NCBI RefSeq assembly: GCF_910591885.1 | Contig: NC_063283.1 | Span: 9,657,001 to 9,721,000 of the forward strand | Direction: 5' to 3' | Length of the DNA stretch: 64,000 bases | Source of the DNA: Bombus terrestris | Taxonomy: Eukaryota > Arthropoda > Insecta > Hymenoptera > Apidae | Shown here: positions 1-13,500 of the stretch, piece by piece | Layout: each line of letters opens with the position of its first letter | How positions within the stretch are numbered: the stretch's first letter is position 1 | Notes under the pieces: model-generated | What the model saw: the letters and a program-made list of their open reading frames with translations, nothing else | Told to the model about the DNA's origin: nothing | Databases searched by the model: none | Made by a program: the position numbers and the translations under genes

Positions 1-273
1 CCAAATTGGACAAATCGAGAATGTAAAGAATTAAATAAAAAAAAAAAAATTAAGAAAAAGAAAAACTTGGCTGCTGTAACTTTGAGAAGACGGGAAAATG
101 GAAATTTTGGATGGTTGAAAATTTGTCAAAATCGTTTCACTCGAATTAATAATATGAGCAGCAAACGGCCAATTTACATGCAATGGTTAGAGAAAGTATC
201 TGCGCATCGTTGTACTTATCATAATTAATTATAATTAATACTACTTACAATACCAATTATAGTTGGTATAGTT

Positions 274-989
274 GGTCAACACGCTATGAATGGCACGCCA
301 GTTTTACAAGGTTTGGCCGTGGCACAACGATGAAATTTTTATTATACGATATATATAACGTTGAAATATTACACAAGAGATATATTACGGTGCATAATCA
401 TCATTAATGAATTTATCTCAATGAGGTCACCGGTAACCCCCATGGCGCTGTACTGCAATTTCGCTCGATTCACTTATTTTTTGCAATTATCAATTATCCC
501 ATATTGTTTCTTCGTGTTGCTAAATAATTGTTCTATATTGTTATGTCCCGGGACCTACCATAAATCATAATCCATCCCTTGGTTGTACTTATTCGGATAA
601 TAATCCTAAAGAACCGTCACAAGATCTAGCATTTTTTACTTTACTGTCAAGGCCCTTAATTGCCATCAAACATTTTTCAAGTCGAAACGTTCTTTAGCAT
701 TATTGTTCGTTAAGATAAAACACGGAAAAAACAGGATTTTCCCATGTTCGACAGCCACTGGTAGGGGCGCGCATAATAGATCTATATTTCATGTATAAAT
801 AAACCTGTTTTTATATGTTTTATACCGAATTTCGTCGCACAATTTTAGTAACGATGGTAATAATAAAAAATTTATAACTATTGACATTTGTTCAAATTAT
901 GTATTTCTACTAATCTTGGTCATCGGTGACCCCCACGGCGCCACGGCCAAGTCGAATGCCGGTAATCCCCATGGCATTCAACGTGTTAA
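274..989. mobile_element. Degenerate TTAA-type non-autonomous element with subterminal repeats
   Basis: The right end reads GGCATTCAACGTGTTAA (973-989). The left end, TCAACACGCTATGAATGGC from 275, is its degenerate inverse, and TTTGGCCGTGGC (314-325) pairs with GCCACGGCCAAG near 940-952. Inside are three related 21-bp motifs of the type CCGGTAACCCCCATGGC at 430-450, 923-943 and 958-979. TTAA (mutated to TCAA on the left) at the ends suggests a piggyBac-type MITE. No transposase frame. Boundaries approximate. Confidence 0.45.
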
Positions 990-2947
990 TTAGGTTTAAA
1001 CACATTAAATTGTGTATCATTTACTAATGTTTCGAAGGATCGCAAAAGTTCGATGTTACGTAAGTGAAGTGTGTAGCGCTTGATAAAAGAAATGCTTCGT
1101 TGGAAAGTAATGGTAGAAGAAATTACGAAAACTTTGCCTCTTTAGAAACGTTTAACCGAGTTGCTTGAAAATTCCTGACACAAGGAACAAGCGTTTTTCG
1201 TTAAATTGTATAGCACTGAAATAATTTCCGCCCTTTCTTGCGACCCTTCTTCTCATTTTCCACACAATGAACAGACGACCATCGTAGGAACGTCTCGAAT
1301 GCAAACGTTACGGGTTTCGAATGACTTTTGCCCGAGGGAAACAGATGGAAAGAGTCACTTTCCTGCGGCTTACAAGGATGACAAATGGTGCCTTTGAAAC
1401 CACGCTCTTTGGCACATTTCCATCGGTTCGATGTTTTCTACCGCGCGTTTCCTTCGCTTCCCACGTTCTTTCTCATTTTCACTCGATACCATGTCATCGA
1501 TAAAATATCACCAGCGAACATATTCAAGATTTGTCTAACAACTATCGAATGAAAGATACGCGGGTTTCGATAACAAGTGTCATTTTCTCGTCGCCGATTC
1601 ATCGCTGGAACTTTGTTCGCGTTGCAAAGGAACAAATTAATTATTTGAAGGGGCGAGACGAAGCGCATCCTGCGCCCAGATTTATATAAAACCAATGGAA
1701 AGCTCGTACAGCAGCAGTGGGACTAACGAAAACCGCTTGGCGTTGAGTCAAGTATTTGGAGAATGAAGAAACGCTTAGGGTCGTGGTAAAAATGGCGCAG
1801 GAATGTAAACGGCCATATTTTCCATGCACGCGCTCGAATAAACATCACTCGACGACAGGTGTAAATAACTATGAAATCATTCGTTTTATTATTCACAGAT
1901 TCCACGTTTCATCTTGATATTATTAACGCATCGCTGGTGAAATACTATTGCACCATCATTGCAACGTTACATTTCTAATTTCTCTGTTACCTCCGCGCAT
2001 TTCTATTGATCTTAAGTCAAAATTGTAAGCGATCAATACAGTTGTTCGTTGCTCATTATATTATCTTATATACTCGAGCTTTTGCAAAAGGGGAAAAGAG
2101 GAAGACTGTACCTCGTTAGTTATCGATCCTCACAATGAAGAATTAATTTTAGCCACACGGGGAACAAGTGTGCAGCGGAGTTCCACTTTAATCGATTATC
2201 GCGGTGTAAATAAAACGTCAGCCATGACTTCCATATTTTAGTAGAAGCAAGTCAAGTTGATCGACTTTTCGTAAATCTGAAATTTTGTTCAATTTCCCTA
2301 TCCAAGTATGCGATTGATATTTCATTCTTAAAAGACGCGATATAAATAATAGTAAATCGGAACGTAAATTTAATAAATATAAATAATAATTCCAACATCG
2401 TCACCGCTCCACTTTCCAATTTCTTAATCAATGTGGCTCTGTCTGAATGATTCGTACCGTGACAAATTGATTTTAACGATCGTGTGTGGAAGAAGAGTTG
2501 GAAGAAAGATTCGTTGAAAGAGCATAGGAAAGAGTGGGGGCCATCAGTGACAGAAAGCCAGGCGTGACCTCTGGTTCGCGCGAGCGTAAAACGAAGAAAC
2601 ACCTCTCTGGCTGGCCAGAAGAAAAGAATAAGACAGGAGCAAAGCGTAACTACTAGGAGAATAGACGAGAGGAGGAAGCACCCGTGAGTAACACCGGTTA
2701 AGTATACGAGGCTGTGAGCGCGCTTGTAAAAGTACGACGCCGCGTTTAATTTCGGCTTTCCTCGCGCCGAAAATATTCGCGCCACTTTCCGCGCCGGCAT
2801 AGCTTCGCAGCTAACAGGGATTCCTACGGGGACTGGTGTCAGTTACCTAATTATAGTTGCATAGAAATCTGTAAGGGGACACCGCGACAGATCGGGCCGC
2901 GCCTTCAGCAACTCGGGTTGCAGTGAAAACGTGCAACAGACGCCCGC

Positions 2948-2999
2948 GCGCACGCACGCACGCGGAAGATTCTTTGCGTGCACGCTTGCGTGCGTGCGC
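2948..2999. repeat. GC-rich inverted repeat (hairpin)
   Basis: GCGCACGCACGC (2,948-2,959) and GCGTGCGTGCGC (2,988-2,999) are perfect 12-bp reverse complements around a 28-nt loop, in alternating purine-pyrimidine sequence that could also adopt Z-form. It sits in a GC-rich stretch (2,500-3,050) that may be regulatory. Confidence 0.6.
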
Positions 3000-5422
3000 C
3001 GCCGCAACTTCCGGATAAACCTCGAGACTCCCGTTCCCAGTATTTTCCTTTATTTTCCGACCAATTCTTTTCTCCTTTTTTCTGTCGCAAATGAAAAATC
3101 TGTTTCGCTAACCTTAGCTTTTCAACGACGAGGAACACCAATCGTTCTTTTCCAAATAATCGCATATACCAAGCACAGATGTTTGATAAATTACGTTCGA
3201 TGTCTTTCATGGAAGATCGATTTTAAAATTCCATACGCTTGTTAACGATTCTATCTCAGAGATATCACTTCGTTCGATTTTCAAGTATTATACAATGTAC
3301 GTCGGTAGGATTCGTTCCTGTCGTACATTGAAAAAGTATTACGAACTGCAGCGGAGGCATTCGATCAGGCTCGATCGAACCTCGTTACACTTACCAGCCA
3401 CTTACGTTGTTTAGAATCTAATCTTCCCCAAGAATGCACGAATCCAACCATTTCAATCCTATCTCTAAAAGATTCGACGTTGATTAATGCCTGGCATTAA
3501 CCAACTAGGTCTACTATTCCTGAAAGCAACCGTACAGAGAGATTTCAATTGGCTATATTCCCGAACACTATAAACCATCATTTAGGGTCAATAGAGCGGT
3601 CATGGCGCAACAATTTCGCCAGTGTATATCCGTCGAGGACTTACGAGCGCCTCGCTGTCTCGTCCGGAATTGCAACGATACGATTCGAATTTGGTGTAAT
3701 ACCCGGGAAGAGATTTACGTGGTCCTCGACCCGAACTATCGTACGATTCTATTTCGACCGATAGTTTCAGAAATACAGAAGAAGGGATTGTGAACAAGAG
3801 GCGTGGACGTGAATCGAGGAAGTAAAGTTTCCATTATCGATTACGTCTTTGCCGGTCTCGAGCGCGGTCCATGTGCGGTTATAAACCCATGGAACGACGC
3901 ACGGTTATTCGACGACACCGATAATCGATCCCTTTCACTTGTCACATCAATTCGCGTTACATAAATTCGACGATTAACACGCATTAATCGGACCTCGTTT
4001 GCCGATCTTTCTTCGAATAATATTTTATTTATCTTTTACCGCAATTACGATAGTTGCCTGACAGCGTTCACGCGTTTATTAAAAATTGAACTCTGCCGCG
4101 TCTTTGGTTTCGCTCTCGACCGAATTGTATTCTTTTGTCGTCAGAAAATTTCTTGATGGATAACCGATACAGCGATCGTTTCGTAAAAAAACAGATACTT
4201 TGTAAAATAGAAATTCTTACGCAAAAGGGATAAACACGAATTGGGTGAAAATGATATCACGGTGGAAAATCGATAAACGCACAGGATACGCAAATTGACG
4301 CAATTATCGAGGCTATTGCAACAGTGCAAGTGGGTGCACGAGCGAAAGACAAAAGCACACCCTCGCGTACGTTCACTCACCGTTGGCTTCAGCACGTACT
4401 ACGCGTCCGGAATGATTGTGCAAATACTACATGATACTGCAATTTACGGGTGAACCTTGCGCTTTCGTTTGGACGGGCTCCGGTACTCTCGCCGTCTCGC
4501 GAATCATCGTCGTAAAGTCGTGGTTTAATTACGAGACGCTGGAAACCTCTTCCCTTTCTGAATTCAAGAAATCGTGACTAAGGAACGAAGAACAGCCCTT
4601 GCTGCGTGAACGTTGCCATCAATTTTCTTCGGATTTTATTCTCTGGGAAACCTTTCGTAAATCGCTTCTCACACAAAGAGAAAATAATTTACTCGCATCA
4701 AGCGAGTCGAGTCTATACGAAGCAAAACGAATAGTATCAAAATACAGAGAGAGTTTTAGAATATTTGTTTGTTCGTTTATTTCTCCTTCGGTATGCTACA
4801 GACTAACGATCATAAAATTATTCGCTTTTGGTATTATTCATTGCTTAGTAGTATTTAAAGTTTACTTTAATTTATTGAAATTCGTAGATTAGAGGTTCGA
4901 TGATGTAGAGTTTATGAAACATAGATAGACGCGATGGTTTCATCGCGAACGAGTCTGGTTTATCATGGTGCACGGCGGACGAGGTTGAGAAGGAATCGAC
5001 GAAGGTGGAACGGCACGGGAACGTCGCGTGAATCGAAACGAAAAGTGGCGCTGTCGCTTTCGTTCGCGACCGCTTTTGGGCAGAGGATTTCCCGGCTGCG
5101 GCGGCGAGTCTCGTGGCGTGCGAGCGTCGTTGAATCGCGGTAGTGTGTCATTCTAAAAATAGAGGATAGGTTGAAACGAGAGAGTTAGCCACGATCCGGG
5201 AGAAAGAGAGAAGGGATCTCCTATAGTCCCGGTCGTGAACCCGAAGAACGACCTCGGAGAAACGCCGGCCAACGAGAGGGACGAGAGAGAAAAGAAGAGA
5301 CTGGATCGAGCGAAAGAGATCGAGAAAGCGGGAGAAAAAGATCGACGAACGGATAGAAAGGGTAGGGAAGAAAGAGAATACGAGCGAACCTAGAAGGAGA
5401 AAACGAAAACGGAGAGGAAGAA

Positions 5423-5460
5423 GAGGAGGAGGAGGAGGAGGAGGAGGAGGAGGAGGAGAG
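5423..5460. repeat. (GGA)n microsatellite
   Basis: A GAGGAGGAG run inside the GA-rich island. On the minus strand it yields only a poly-Leu frame, which is not coding. Confidence 0.9.
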
Positions 5461-5586
5461 GGAGAAAGATCGAATTAAAGAGACAGCGCGCGAAAGATTT
5501 GAGAAGCACGACGACCACGGACTTGAAAACGTTCTGCGCGCTTTTAAATATCACGTTGTGCCGTGGAGCATGGAAAAACTGGTGAA

Positions 5587-5632
5587 CGCGCATGCGCGCT
5601 ACAGGGACGCCGAAGCACGGGCGCATGCGCGC
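5587..5632. promoter_or_regulatory. Twin NRF1/EWG-like palindromic sites
   Basis: CGCGCATGCGCGC (5,587-5,599) and GGCGCATGCGCGC (5,620-5,632) both match the NRF1 consensus YGCGCAYGCGCR, also the site of the insect homologue Erect wing, 33 bp apart start to start. Paired sites of this kind usually mark promoters. Binding here is inferred. Confidence 0.5.
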
Positions 5633-5660
5633 TTCGAACCACTTTCTAATTTTACTGCGG

Positions 5661-8600
5661 CGCGACTTAGTTTATGTTAGAGTCAACCCGACCGTTCTCT
5701 TTCTCTGTTTATAAATCGTGCTCTGCTCGGACCACGATATGCTGGAATTTGTCAAGCAATTTTTGACGGTAGTTTGCTTGGATTGTTTTCTCGGTAGGGA
5801 TAAAGATAAAATTAATCCGTTAATCGGTGAACATAAATCTCTCGAATACAATTTTCTTTAAATATTCCCTATCTTCTTACGCGACGTTACACCTTTCTTA
5901 AAAGTACATATATTGTACCATAGAGTAGAAATTGCGCGAATTTGTACGGATTTGTCGAAGAAGAAGCAGGTTTGCACGTACGAATAAGTGGATCGTATAA
6001 CAAGAGTCCACTTAATTCTGTCCGCTATTTACGAATTTCGTTTAGCGAATCGCACTGAAACATTTGCTTATAAATACAGACCCGTGTGCGGCATCGATAA
6101 AATCGTGCAATGATACACGCAACGTTACGATATATCGACGTGGACGAGACAGTTAGGAATTCCTTAACGACCACTTTAAATCAATATACATATAGTTCCG
6201 CGTCGTTTCGCTGCGTGATTCGCTAAAAACATCCACGCGACGCAGCCACCAACCGGAATAATAATTGTGGCTATTAAAAAGACGTTTAGAAGCTGTTTCA
6301 TTATACCTTGTCCGATCATCACACTCGACTAATTCGTAGTTGATATAATTTACCGTATCTGCACTAGCGTCTTATTCTTTCTAATTCCAACCACAAGCCT
6401 GACCCACGGCAACTTTAACGAGCCAAAGAACATCGATTAACGCTCGTTTCGGTGGCCATAAATTTTTGCGCGAAATGCTCCCGGAATAAACTACACGTGA
6501 CGAATTTAGAAACGTGTGCAACAAGAAGACGTGACGCAAACAGAGTCTTTCAGAGCCTTTAAAGGTGCGTTCTCACCGGTGAACAATCTGTTGCCAGTTT
6601 GTCATGTGTTTGCATACTGTTCAAGGATATGTTCGTGGAACGTGATTCTTTGAAGCGTCTAAAGTTCTTGCGAGTATGGTCTAGTAGATACAAAGTCATT
6701 AAAGTGTTAATAACTTTGACGTGTGCCAATACGTATACCAACGATCTAACGTCGTCTCAAGATGAATTTAAAATTCGAGAACGTAACTTACCATCCTAGG
6801 AAATACCTCGCTATACAGTGCTTGTACGTATCATTTAGCGATATTTAACAAAGGACTGAAACAGTCCTATTATATTTTGAGTTGTAACAAATTCTTTACT
6901 TTCAGCGATCTAATTCTACTGGTATCTAGCGCGTCATTTACTTTTAGGATCAATTTTTGCGAAAATCTCAAAATCGAAGCTTGAAACGCAGCAAACAGAA
7001 ACCTCTAGCAAACTGGCGCAGCCGGTACGATATTTGTTGTTTCACGATGGCTCGCAAAAATCTTTCAATTTGCGAAACAACACGATTCCAGGAAGCAGCC
7101 AGCGTGGTATCCTTGAGCAGTTTCAGATTTCATTTTCGAAATACGTTCGGTCGCTATGGCATAAATACGCGAACGCACGGAATAGCTAATAATAGGAGGA
7201 TTCAACTTGGCAGCCAACAACGCGGCAGCGCTGCAACCGCTTCCTGAGTTCCATACGGCCGCATCTTCCGTTAATTTCGATGCACGCGCACCGAGAGGAC
7301 ACCACGGAAATTAAAGCCAAGGGGAGGAGTGGTCTCTCTGGTTAGCATCCCTGCGGTCATACGGAGTGGCGCGAATTGCGCGGCGTCTCTCCCAGAAGGA
7401 CAGCGGATCTCGTTGTTCACCGAATTCGGAGCAATCTAAGAATAGAGCGTGCCTTCTCTTCTCTGCTACGACCTACCATCTCCGGTTTGCCCCCGCATAT
7501 TTTCGTAATCGTCAGATCGCGAATGTTTATACCAAGGGGAACACATCCAAATCCACGGATATATTAATAACCTTCACTGGCTTTTAAAGGACGATCCAAC
7601 GCGCAAGAAATCATACACAGTGCCGGAAGAGATTACTTCAGAACGATTACACGAATGATAAACAAAAACACAGCCTTTGAGAAAAGGTGTACAAATCAAT
7701 TCGGTCTTTCGTATTTACGATATTTCGAGTAACTGTTTCGAGAAAGAAAATTTGTCTTATTACTTTTCCGCGGCATTGTACGTACGACGCATTTTTTTAG
7801 CGATATACACGGCGCGTCTGCTTTTGCATCCGAAATGAAAACTATCGTCGTGTAATCCAACTCTGTCGTGGAATTAAACGAATCTCTCTTCCTAGTCGTC
7901 CCTGGAATAAGACCAGGAAAATCGTTGATCCAGAAATACCCAGTGACCTTCTTCCGAATGGCTCGCAAAGGAGGCACGAAACTGCGCAACGTCGATCGGT
8001 TATCCAGTTGTACAGACTGGAGATAATTCGACGGGAAAGAGCGCGCGAATTACCAAACAGAACATTAATCTGTTATTTGCGTCGCGTAAATCAATGGCGA
8101 GTCACGATGCGAGGGCGCGGAGTTTCTCTCGAATTCTCGTCGTTAATTTCCTGACCGAGGTCGAACTCGTTGTCCCGTCGCGAAGTCGACGAACAACGAA
8201 CGCGTTTCTTCGGCCGTTCACTTTATGGGGCTACTAAAGCAAGCTTTGCCTTCGCATAACCATAAAACCACTGCTGCCGGTTGCTTCGACCGGCATATTC
8301 AGCGTTCACAGGTCACTCGCGATTTCCTTCGCGATCTCCTCTTTATTTCGTTCTCTATTTCCTCCGCGTACAGTAGCTACGGAAAATATTTGTACGTATC
8401 TTTTTCTTCCATTGATTCTACGTACAACCCTCATAGTCGCACGAAAGTACCAGTGAATAATACAAAATTTAATATACGCGGAGCTAATTAATTAATTAAT
8501 TAAATATTATGGGAAACGTAACGATGCGCTTAATAATTTTTCTAGTCGCCATAAAACATTGCGTGCGTATTCGACGTGTGATATTTCATAAAGATCAGAA

Positions 8601-8711
8601 ATGACGTGTATCTTTGCTTATCTTCAAATTCGTGGCCAATTTTGTGGAATTACAAATTTCCGTAAACCTGCGCGGCATAATAATAGCGATAATACAATTT
8701 TGTGATTACAG
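5661..8711. other. Region before the first coding exon
   Basis: No recognisable gene. If the island at 4.9-5.7 kb is the promoter, this is the first intron of the LIMA1-like gene. Only short random frames are seen. Confidence 0.4.
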
Positions 8712-10582
8712 GTGTCCACGGTGCGACTGTCCGACGATCCAGGCGCACCACAATGGCGGAGGTGGCGACCAAGAAGTCGATCAATGTCGTAAGTAGCAAA
8801 AAGAGCGAGGTGTGTAGTGTTCAATCTAACAACGGTTTGATCCAGTTGGATAACCTAACCGCGAGTAACAAGCAACTAATCTCGTTGTGTGACAACAACG
8901 ACGACGAGGACGACCTAATCCTGACTAACAACACGCGTAACGAGTTGGACACCGACGACAAGAGTCTTCAAGAATTAATCGAGAGCGAGCTAGCCTTGAG
9001 AATTTGCTCCAGCACCGAAGAGGAGGTCGGTATCGAATCGGATGAGCAACAAGAAACGATGAACGAACCAGAAGCGGTCAAGAGGATCGTCTTGGACATA
9101 CATCAGGAGGAGGACGTCCTCGACGTAAACGCGAAATTCATCGTGGCGGAAACGGAACATTCCGCGTTGGTGGATAAGTCGTACAGTTATCAAAATGGTC
9201 ACATGTCACCGGAGACGAAAATCTCGAATTCTTCGTACGAGGAGAACGTGAAGCCAGAACCGATCACGGTAGGTTTCCGGGATGAGGAGGAGGAGCAGGA
9301 GGAGGAGGAACAGGCGTTCGATGAGCAATCGGAAGTTGGCAGCACGATATTGGTCGAAGAAACAACGACGCGTGAGATCGATCAGCTGGCGCGTGACACG
9401 TCCAACGATGGCAAATTCCCGCAGAACGAGGACGACGAAGACCTGCGTCCAAATTATCCCGTCCTTCGACCCACAGAGGCCACCGAGAGGCTATCAGAAG
9501 TGACGACTACGACCCGGGAATCGTTCGAGTCATCTTACGAACACGAGCAAGACCAGGTAACCACAACCGTGTCTGCGAGTTACGTGGACAAGTACCAACA
9601 AGAGCAAGAGGTTCAGGGCATGATCTTCGAATCCATGGGAACAGATATCGTGAAAGACGCTGTAACGATGGAAGAGAACCATTCGCGGAAGAGAGATGCG
9701 ATAGACACGTGGTCAGAGCAGACGGTCGATGCGGAGGATCGACAAACTGGTCAGTTTTCTGATAATTTCGATCAGTCCTTGTGTCAGGAGGACGTAGAGC
9801 CTCGTACCACCGAAGAATTCGCCAAAGAAACCGTACTGGAAAGTAAGAAACTAGTTGATACTTTCGAGCTTATAGACACTGAGCGTGACAAGGAAAGGGA
9901 GAAGGTAAAAGAGTTCTCGGTGGACGAGGAGTCGAAGGTATCGGCGAACGATAAATCTTCCTCCTCGATGGAGGAGAAAATTCCCGAAGATGTCGAGGAA
10001 CTTTCCGTTCCAGGGAAGGCGATCGAGGAATCGGAAGAAGAGGCCCGAGGCACGCCGACGATGCAGTTCAGAAGCTTCGACGACGTAACATTGAGTCACT
10101 CGGAAAGCTCGGCAGATGCAGCTAGTACTCAGGAGTTCCTGGACACGGAACGTCGAGTGCTAAGCGAAGAAAATTGCGACCAATATCTTCCAGAAGATAT
10201 TCAGGCTCGCGAGACCCTGTCGACTGATAAGATCGATCCTCCGATTGGGAATTTGCTGGAGGAGGAAGAGGAGGAGGAGGAGGGGCCAATTAAGGAGGAA
10301 GAAACGAAAGAGGAAGCAAACGATAACATGGACGAGCAAAACGCGATAACGGAATCGTCCAGCGAACTGTCCGTATCGGAGCCCACTTTCATCGAGAAAA
10401 CAGAAGTGGTGATATCCGAAAGCAGCGTGAAGATAGTCTCCGAGACGCAGTGCCTCGAGATCGACAACGACGCGGAACCAGTGAACGAGGAACAACTTCA
10501 AAACCACGAGCTCGAGTCACCGGTTCGCGCACCTCTTGCAACCCCCGACGACGAGACCAGCGACGTTTCTAACGTGGGTGAC
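8712..10582 (+). CDS. LIMA1-like: LIMA1-like exon: acidic N-terminal exon with start codon
   Basis: An acceptor (ATTACAG, ending 8711) precedes 41 nt of leader and ATG at 8753 in a strong context (CACAATGG). The 610 residues encoded are rich in Glu, Asp, Ser and Thr with no recognisable fold, including a run of eight Glu near 10,255-10,280, so the segment is probably disordered. The donor GAC|GTAAGT at 10582/10583 ends in phase 0 and matches the next exon. Without splicing the frame runs 24 more codons to a stop at 10,652-10,654. A second donor-like site (GTAAGA, 10,635) is in the wrong phase. The following intron is 7.7 kb. Confidence 0.85.
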
Positions 10583-13500
10583 GTAAGTGTTGCTTCGTTT
10601 GCGACTAATCAACCACACGGATCTTTGTTAAGACGTAAGAGCGAGCTACATTAAGGTAGGACGCGCTTGACAGTTTGAAACGTTGAGAGTTCTATCAACC
10701 CTTCTAACTTTTCTGACAAAACGCTTGATACTCGTTCGTACGAAGGATGTTGTTTAATTGACGATGAGATCGCAGAGATTCGTTCCATATAATTCCAGTG
10801 GCTACGCTATAAAGCTTAGAAAGATGTTTTTTTCAGATATTTTTCTCATCTTTGTAGCACACACTCTTTCGGTTCATATTGAAAAATCTATGCAATTTGA
10901 TCGTCAACTAAATGGTGTCTTCTATATTATATTATATAATACATTAGAAGGAATGATTCCGTTGTTGTTATTTGACGTTGAGTGATGTGTGTCGTGTTTC
11001 ACTGACCAAATAACGTGACCGATACGTTTACGCGAAGAATTTTAGCAAAAGTAAAAGTTGGATTAAATTTCGAGTAAAAGGTCAGCATGCAGCTTGAGAG
11101 TAATTGGTATAGTCTTTTTTCGTCGGATAAATGACGCGGAATGTTGAGAGAGAACATTTTATTAGATCGAATTTAAGGTAGAAAATCGGTAGACACAACT
11201 TGAGAGTAATTGACCGACTACGTTGTTTCCGGCAAAGCTATTTCGTGGCGAACCGATGCTACCAGCGCGTCGCTTTGCAAAGAGGCAGTGTTATTCGCGT
11301 TCCTGCCGAGTGTTGAGTAATTCTTGCAAACGAGCCATTCCGCTTTTCCTGCCGGTACACCGCGGCACTAATTACACCGTTGCTTCTGCTCCCACGCATA
11401 TTTCGTGGCGGTGATAATTAATCTCGTTAACCAGGTAAGCTGACGTTCCGTTCGATTCACCATAAAACTCTTCGCTCTTAACTTCTTTATTCTTCTTTTT
11501 CTTTTTTGTTTTACTTTTTTCCTGAAAGCTAAAGGAAAAACAAATACAGAGGTGAAAAGGAAACGTTGAAGCGGCAAGGCGTTGTAGCGTAAACGTTGGC
11601 GCGTTTAATTAAATAACAAAGGCCTAATTGGCTCGTTGACACCGAGCAACGATGCGTAACCACTTTCATTCTCCGTTATTTCTCTTCATTGACACCGGCG
11701 AAGAATACGACACGCGAGCCTGCGCTCCTTTATTCCACGACGAGGTCCAGTGAGAGTATGGACGAATGTAGTTCACGGCTATGAACGGAATTACGACTAG
11801 CTGGTAACGCGAACCGAAACTCGACAAGCCGGCAATTAAATCGCGTTTGATATGCGGCATAAATCAGGTTCCTGATAAGTATCGAAACTCGCGGTCTACC
11901 TAGTAAAGACGAGCAGTCGCGCAACGAATTTGGTAACACGTGATCCTAGTTAAATAGAATAATTTCGCTGAATAATTATAACAATTCCATTCTGCTATCC
12001 GCTCGTCAACAGCTGGGTATCTTCGTGGGTATCGCTTACTATATTAAAAAACTATCCCACTTCCAGTTGTGAGATTATCCTCTCCAAGTCGCGTAATTTT
12101 ATTTGTATCTTGCGTTTGACTGGCTCGCAGATAGGCCTGAATCGACTTTTCAGATTTGATTTTTAGATCCTCGGACGAAAACTGTCAACAAACTTATAGT
12201 ACTTTCGCTAGATCTGAAATATCAGGATATTTCCTGCTTGCAAACATAAATTTCGCTTTTACGATTCACTTTTACGAACAGCGAGATAAAAATTATCGGG
12301 GCTTTTACTTTCGAAAAAGCATCGACTGTACCAAAGAAGAAAGCGTACAGCCGTGTTTCGTCCAAACCCGTTGTATGTCCGAAATTAATTAGCAAGTGCA
12401 AGGCTCCGGAAATAACGTTGCGTGTTGGTGGAACGAGAAACAACGAGTTGAATGTACCTCGACGACACGAATAGAAGCGACAACGATAATTCACGGGCTT
12501 CACGTGAACAGATGAACGCGTACCGGAAGCAATCCGCTCGTTTATCAAGACGACGCTACGAAACCGAGTTATCAGACAGCCGGTTCAACGACTACCGCCC
12601 ATGCCGTGTAACCTATTCCGCTAGGAACGAGCTCGACCGAGATCGAGGCCGTGACAAACTTTTAAATCGAATTCAGACAAATTCCAGTTCAAAGTTTCGA
12701 CCGAGTTTTATAAAGCAGAGCTTTTTCATTTTTTGCGTGAAAATTCCGTGACAGTGGCCACGAAATTTCGAAGCTCGTAATAAACTCTGAAATCGAATTT
12801 GGATGTTGAATAGTCGAATAGTTGAATAGTTTTAAAGCTGAAATTTAGACATCTCAGTTTTTTTTAACGTCGTTGAACTTTAAAACTTGGTGTACTTAAA
12901 TTAGGACAACGAGCGTTTCGACGTTATTTTCGAAGGTAAATTCTCTGCGTAACTTTTTGGGATTTTCCAACGTCAAACTTTCGGTAATTCGTCGTTGCGA
13001 GTATTCGAATTAAATTTAAACGAAAATCTTCGCGTAAAAGTTGCTACATCGAAATTTAAAGACCGCGACTCTCGTACGTTGAACTTTCAAGGTCGCAACT
13101 CTCAGACACCGAGCTACCAAGGTCGGATCTTTTCCATACGCACAACTTCCATAATTTCCACACTCGATCGAGATCACGATTTACTTCCTATATGTCAGGC
13201 GACCAAAGTTTCCAGTTATCGCTATTCGAATACCGGTTTCCTCGATCACGTGTCACGAAACGACTCCCCCACACACACACAGACACACGCGTAGATACGC
13301 GTGAAACATAGCCGAGTGACGTTCAAAAAACCAAACGAGCGCGTTACATCGAAAGCACGATGAAGAGTAGATCGAGGTCGATCTTGGACGAAGAACCGCC
13401 GGCCAATCCTGAGACTCTGTTTACTGTTGGATCGGCTTGCTACCTTTCGTTCTGCTATTCTGAACACCGTCTGCTCCCCTCGTGTTTCACCTGGCCACCC

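Larger units (their letters stand above)
1..4929. other. Upstream non-coding region
   Basis: Apart from the element at 274-989 and the hairpin at 2,948-2,999, no gene, RNA or conserved motif is recognised. GC-rich sequence at 2,500-3,050 with a TCAGT near 2,838 may be a promoter. A 182-codon minus-strand frame (2,252-2,800) shows no family and is probably chance. Confidence 0.4.
4930..5660 (+). promoter_or_regulatory. GA-rich/CpG-rich island, possible main promoter or 5' exon of the LIMA1-like gene
   Basis: The block is much richer in G+C than its surroundings. It moves from CpG-rich sequence (4,930-5,130) into a purine-rich GAGAGAAAGA-type leader with a GGA repeat (5,423-5,460) and then two NRF1/EWG-like palindromes. 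GA-rich leaders are common in bee 5' UTRs (general impression, not a measurement). It lies 3 kb before the first coding exon. No donor clear enough to define an exon end was found. Confidence 0.35.

Noticed and set aside
2252..2800. 182-codon minus-strand frame with hydrophobic stretches
   Set aside because: No recognised domain, no splice or promoter support on that strand; lies partly in a GC-rich block where long chance frames are expected.
9784..10507. Several minus-strand frames inside the acidic exon
   Set aside because: Mirror images of the Glu/Asp-rich plus-strand coding sequence (Ser/Phe/Leu-rich antisense).
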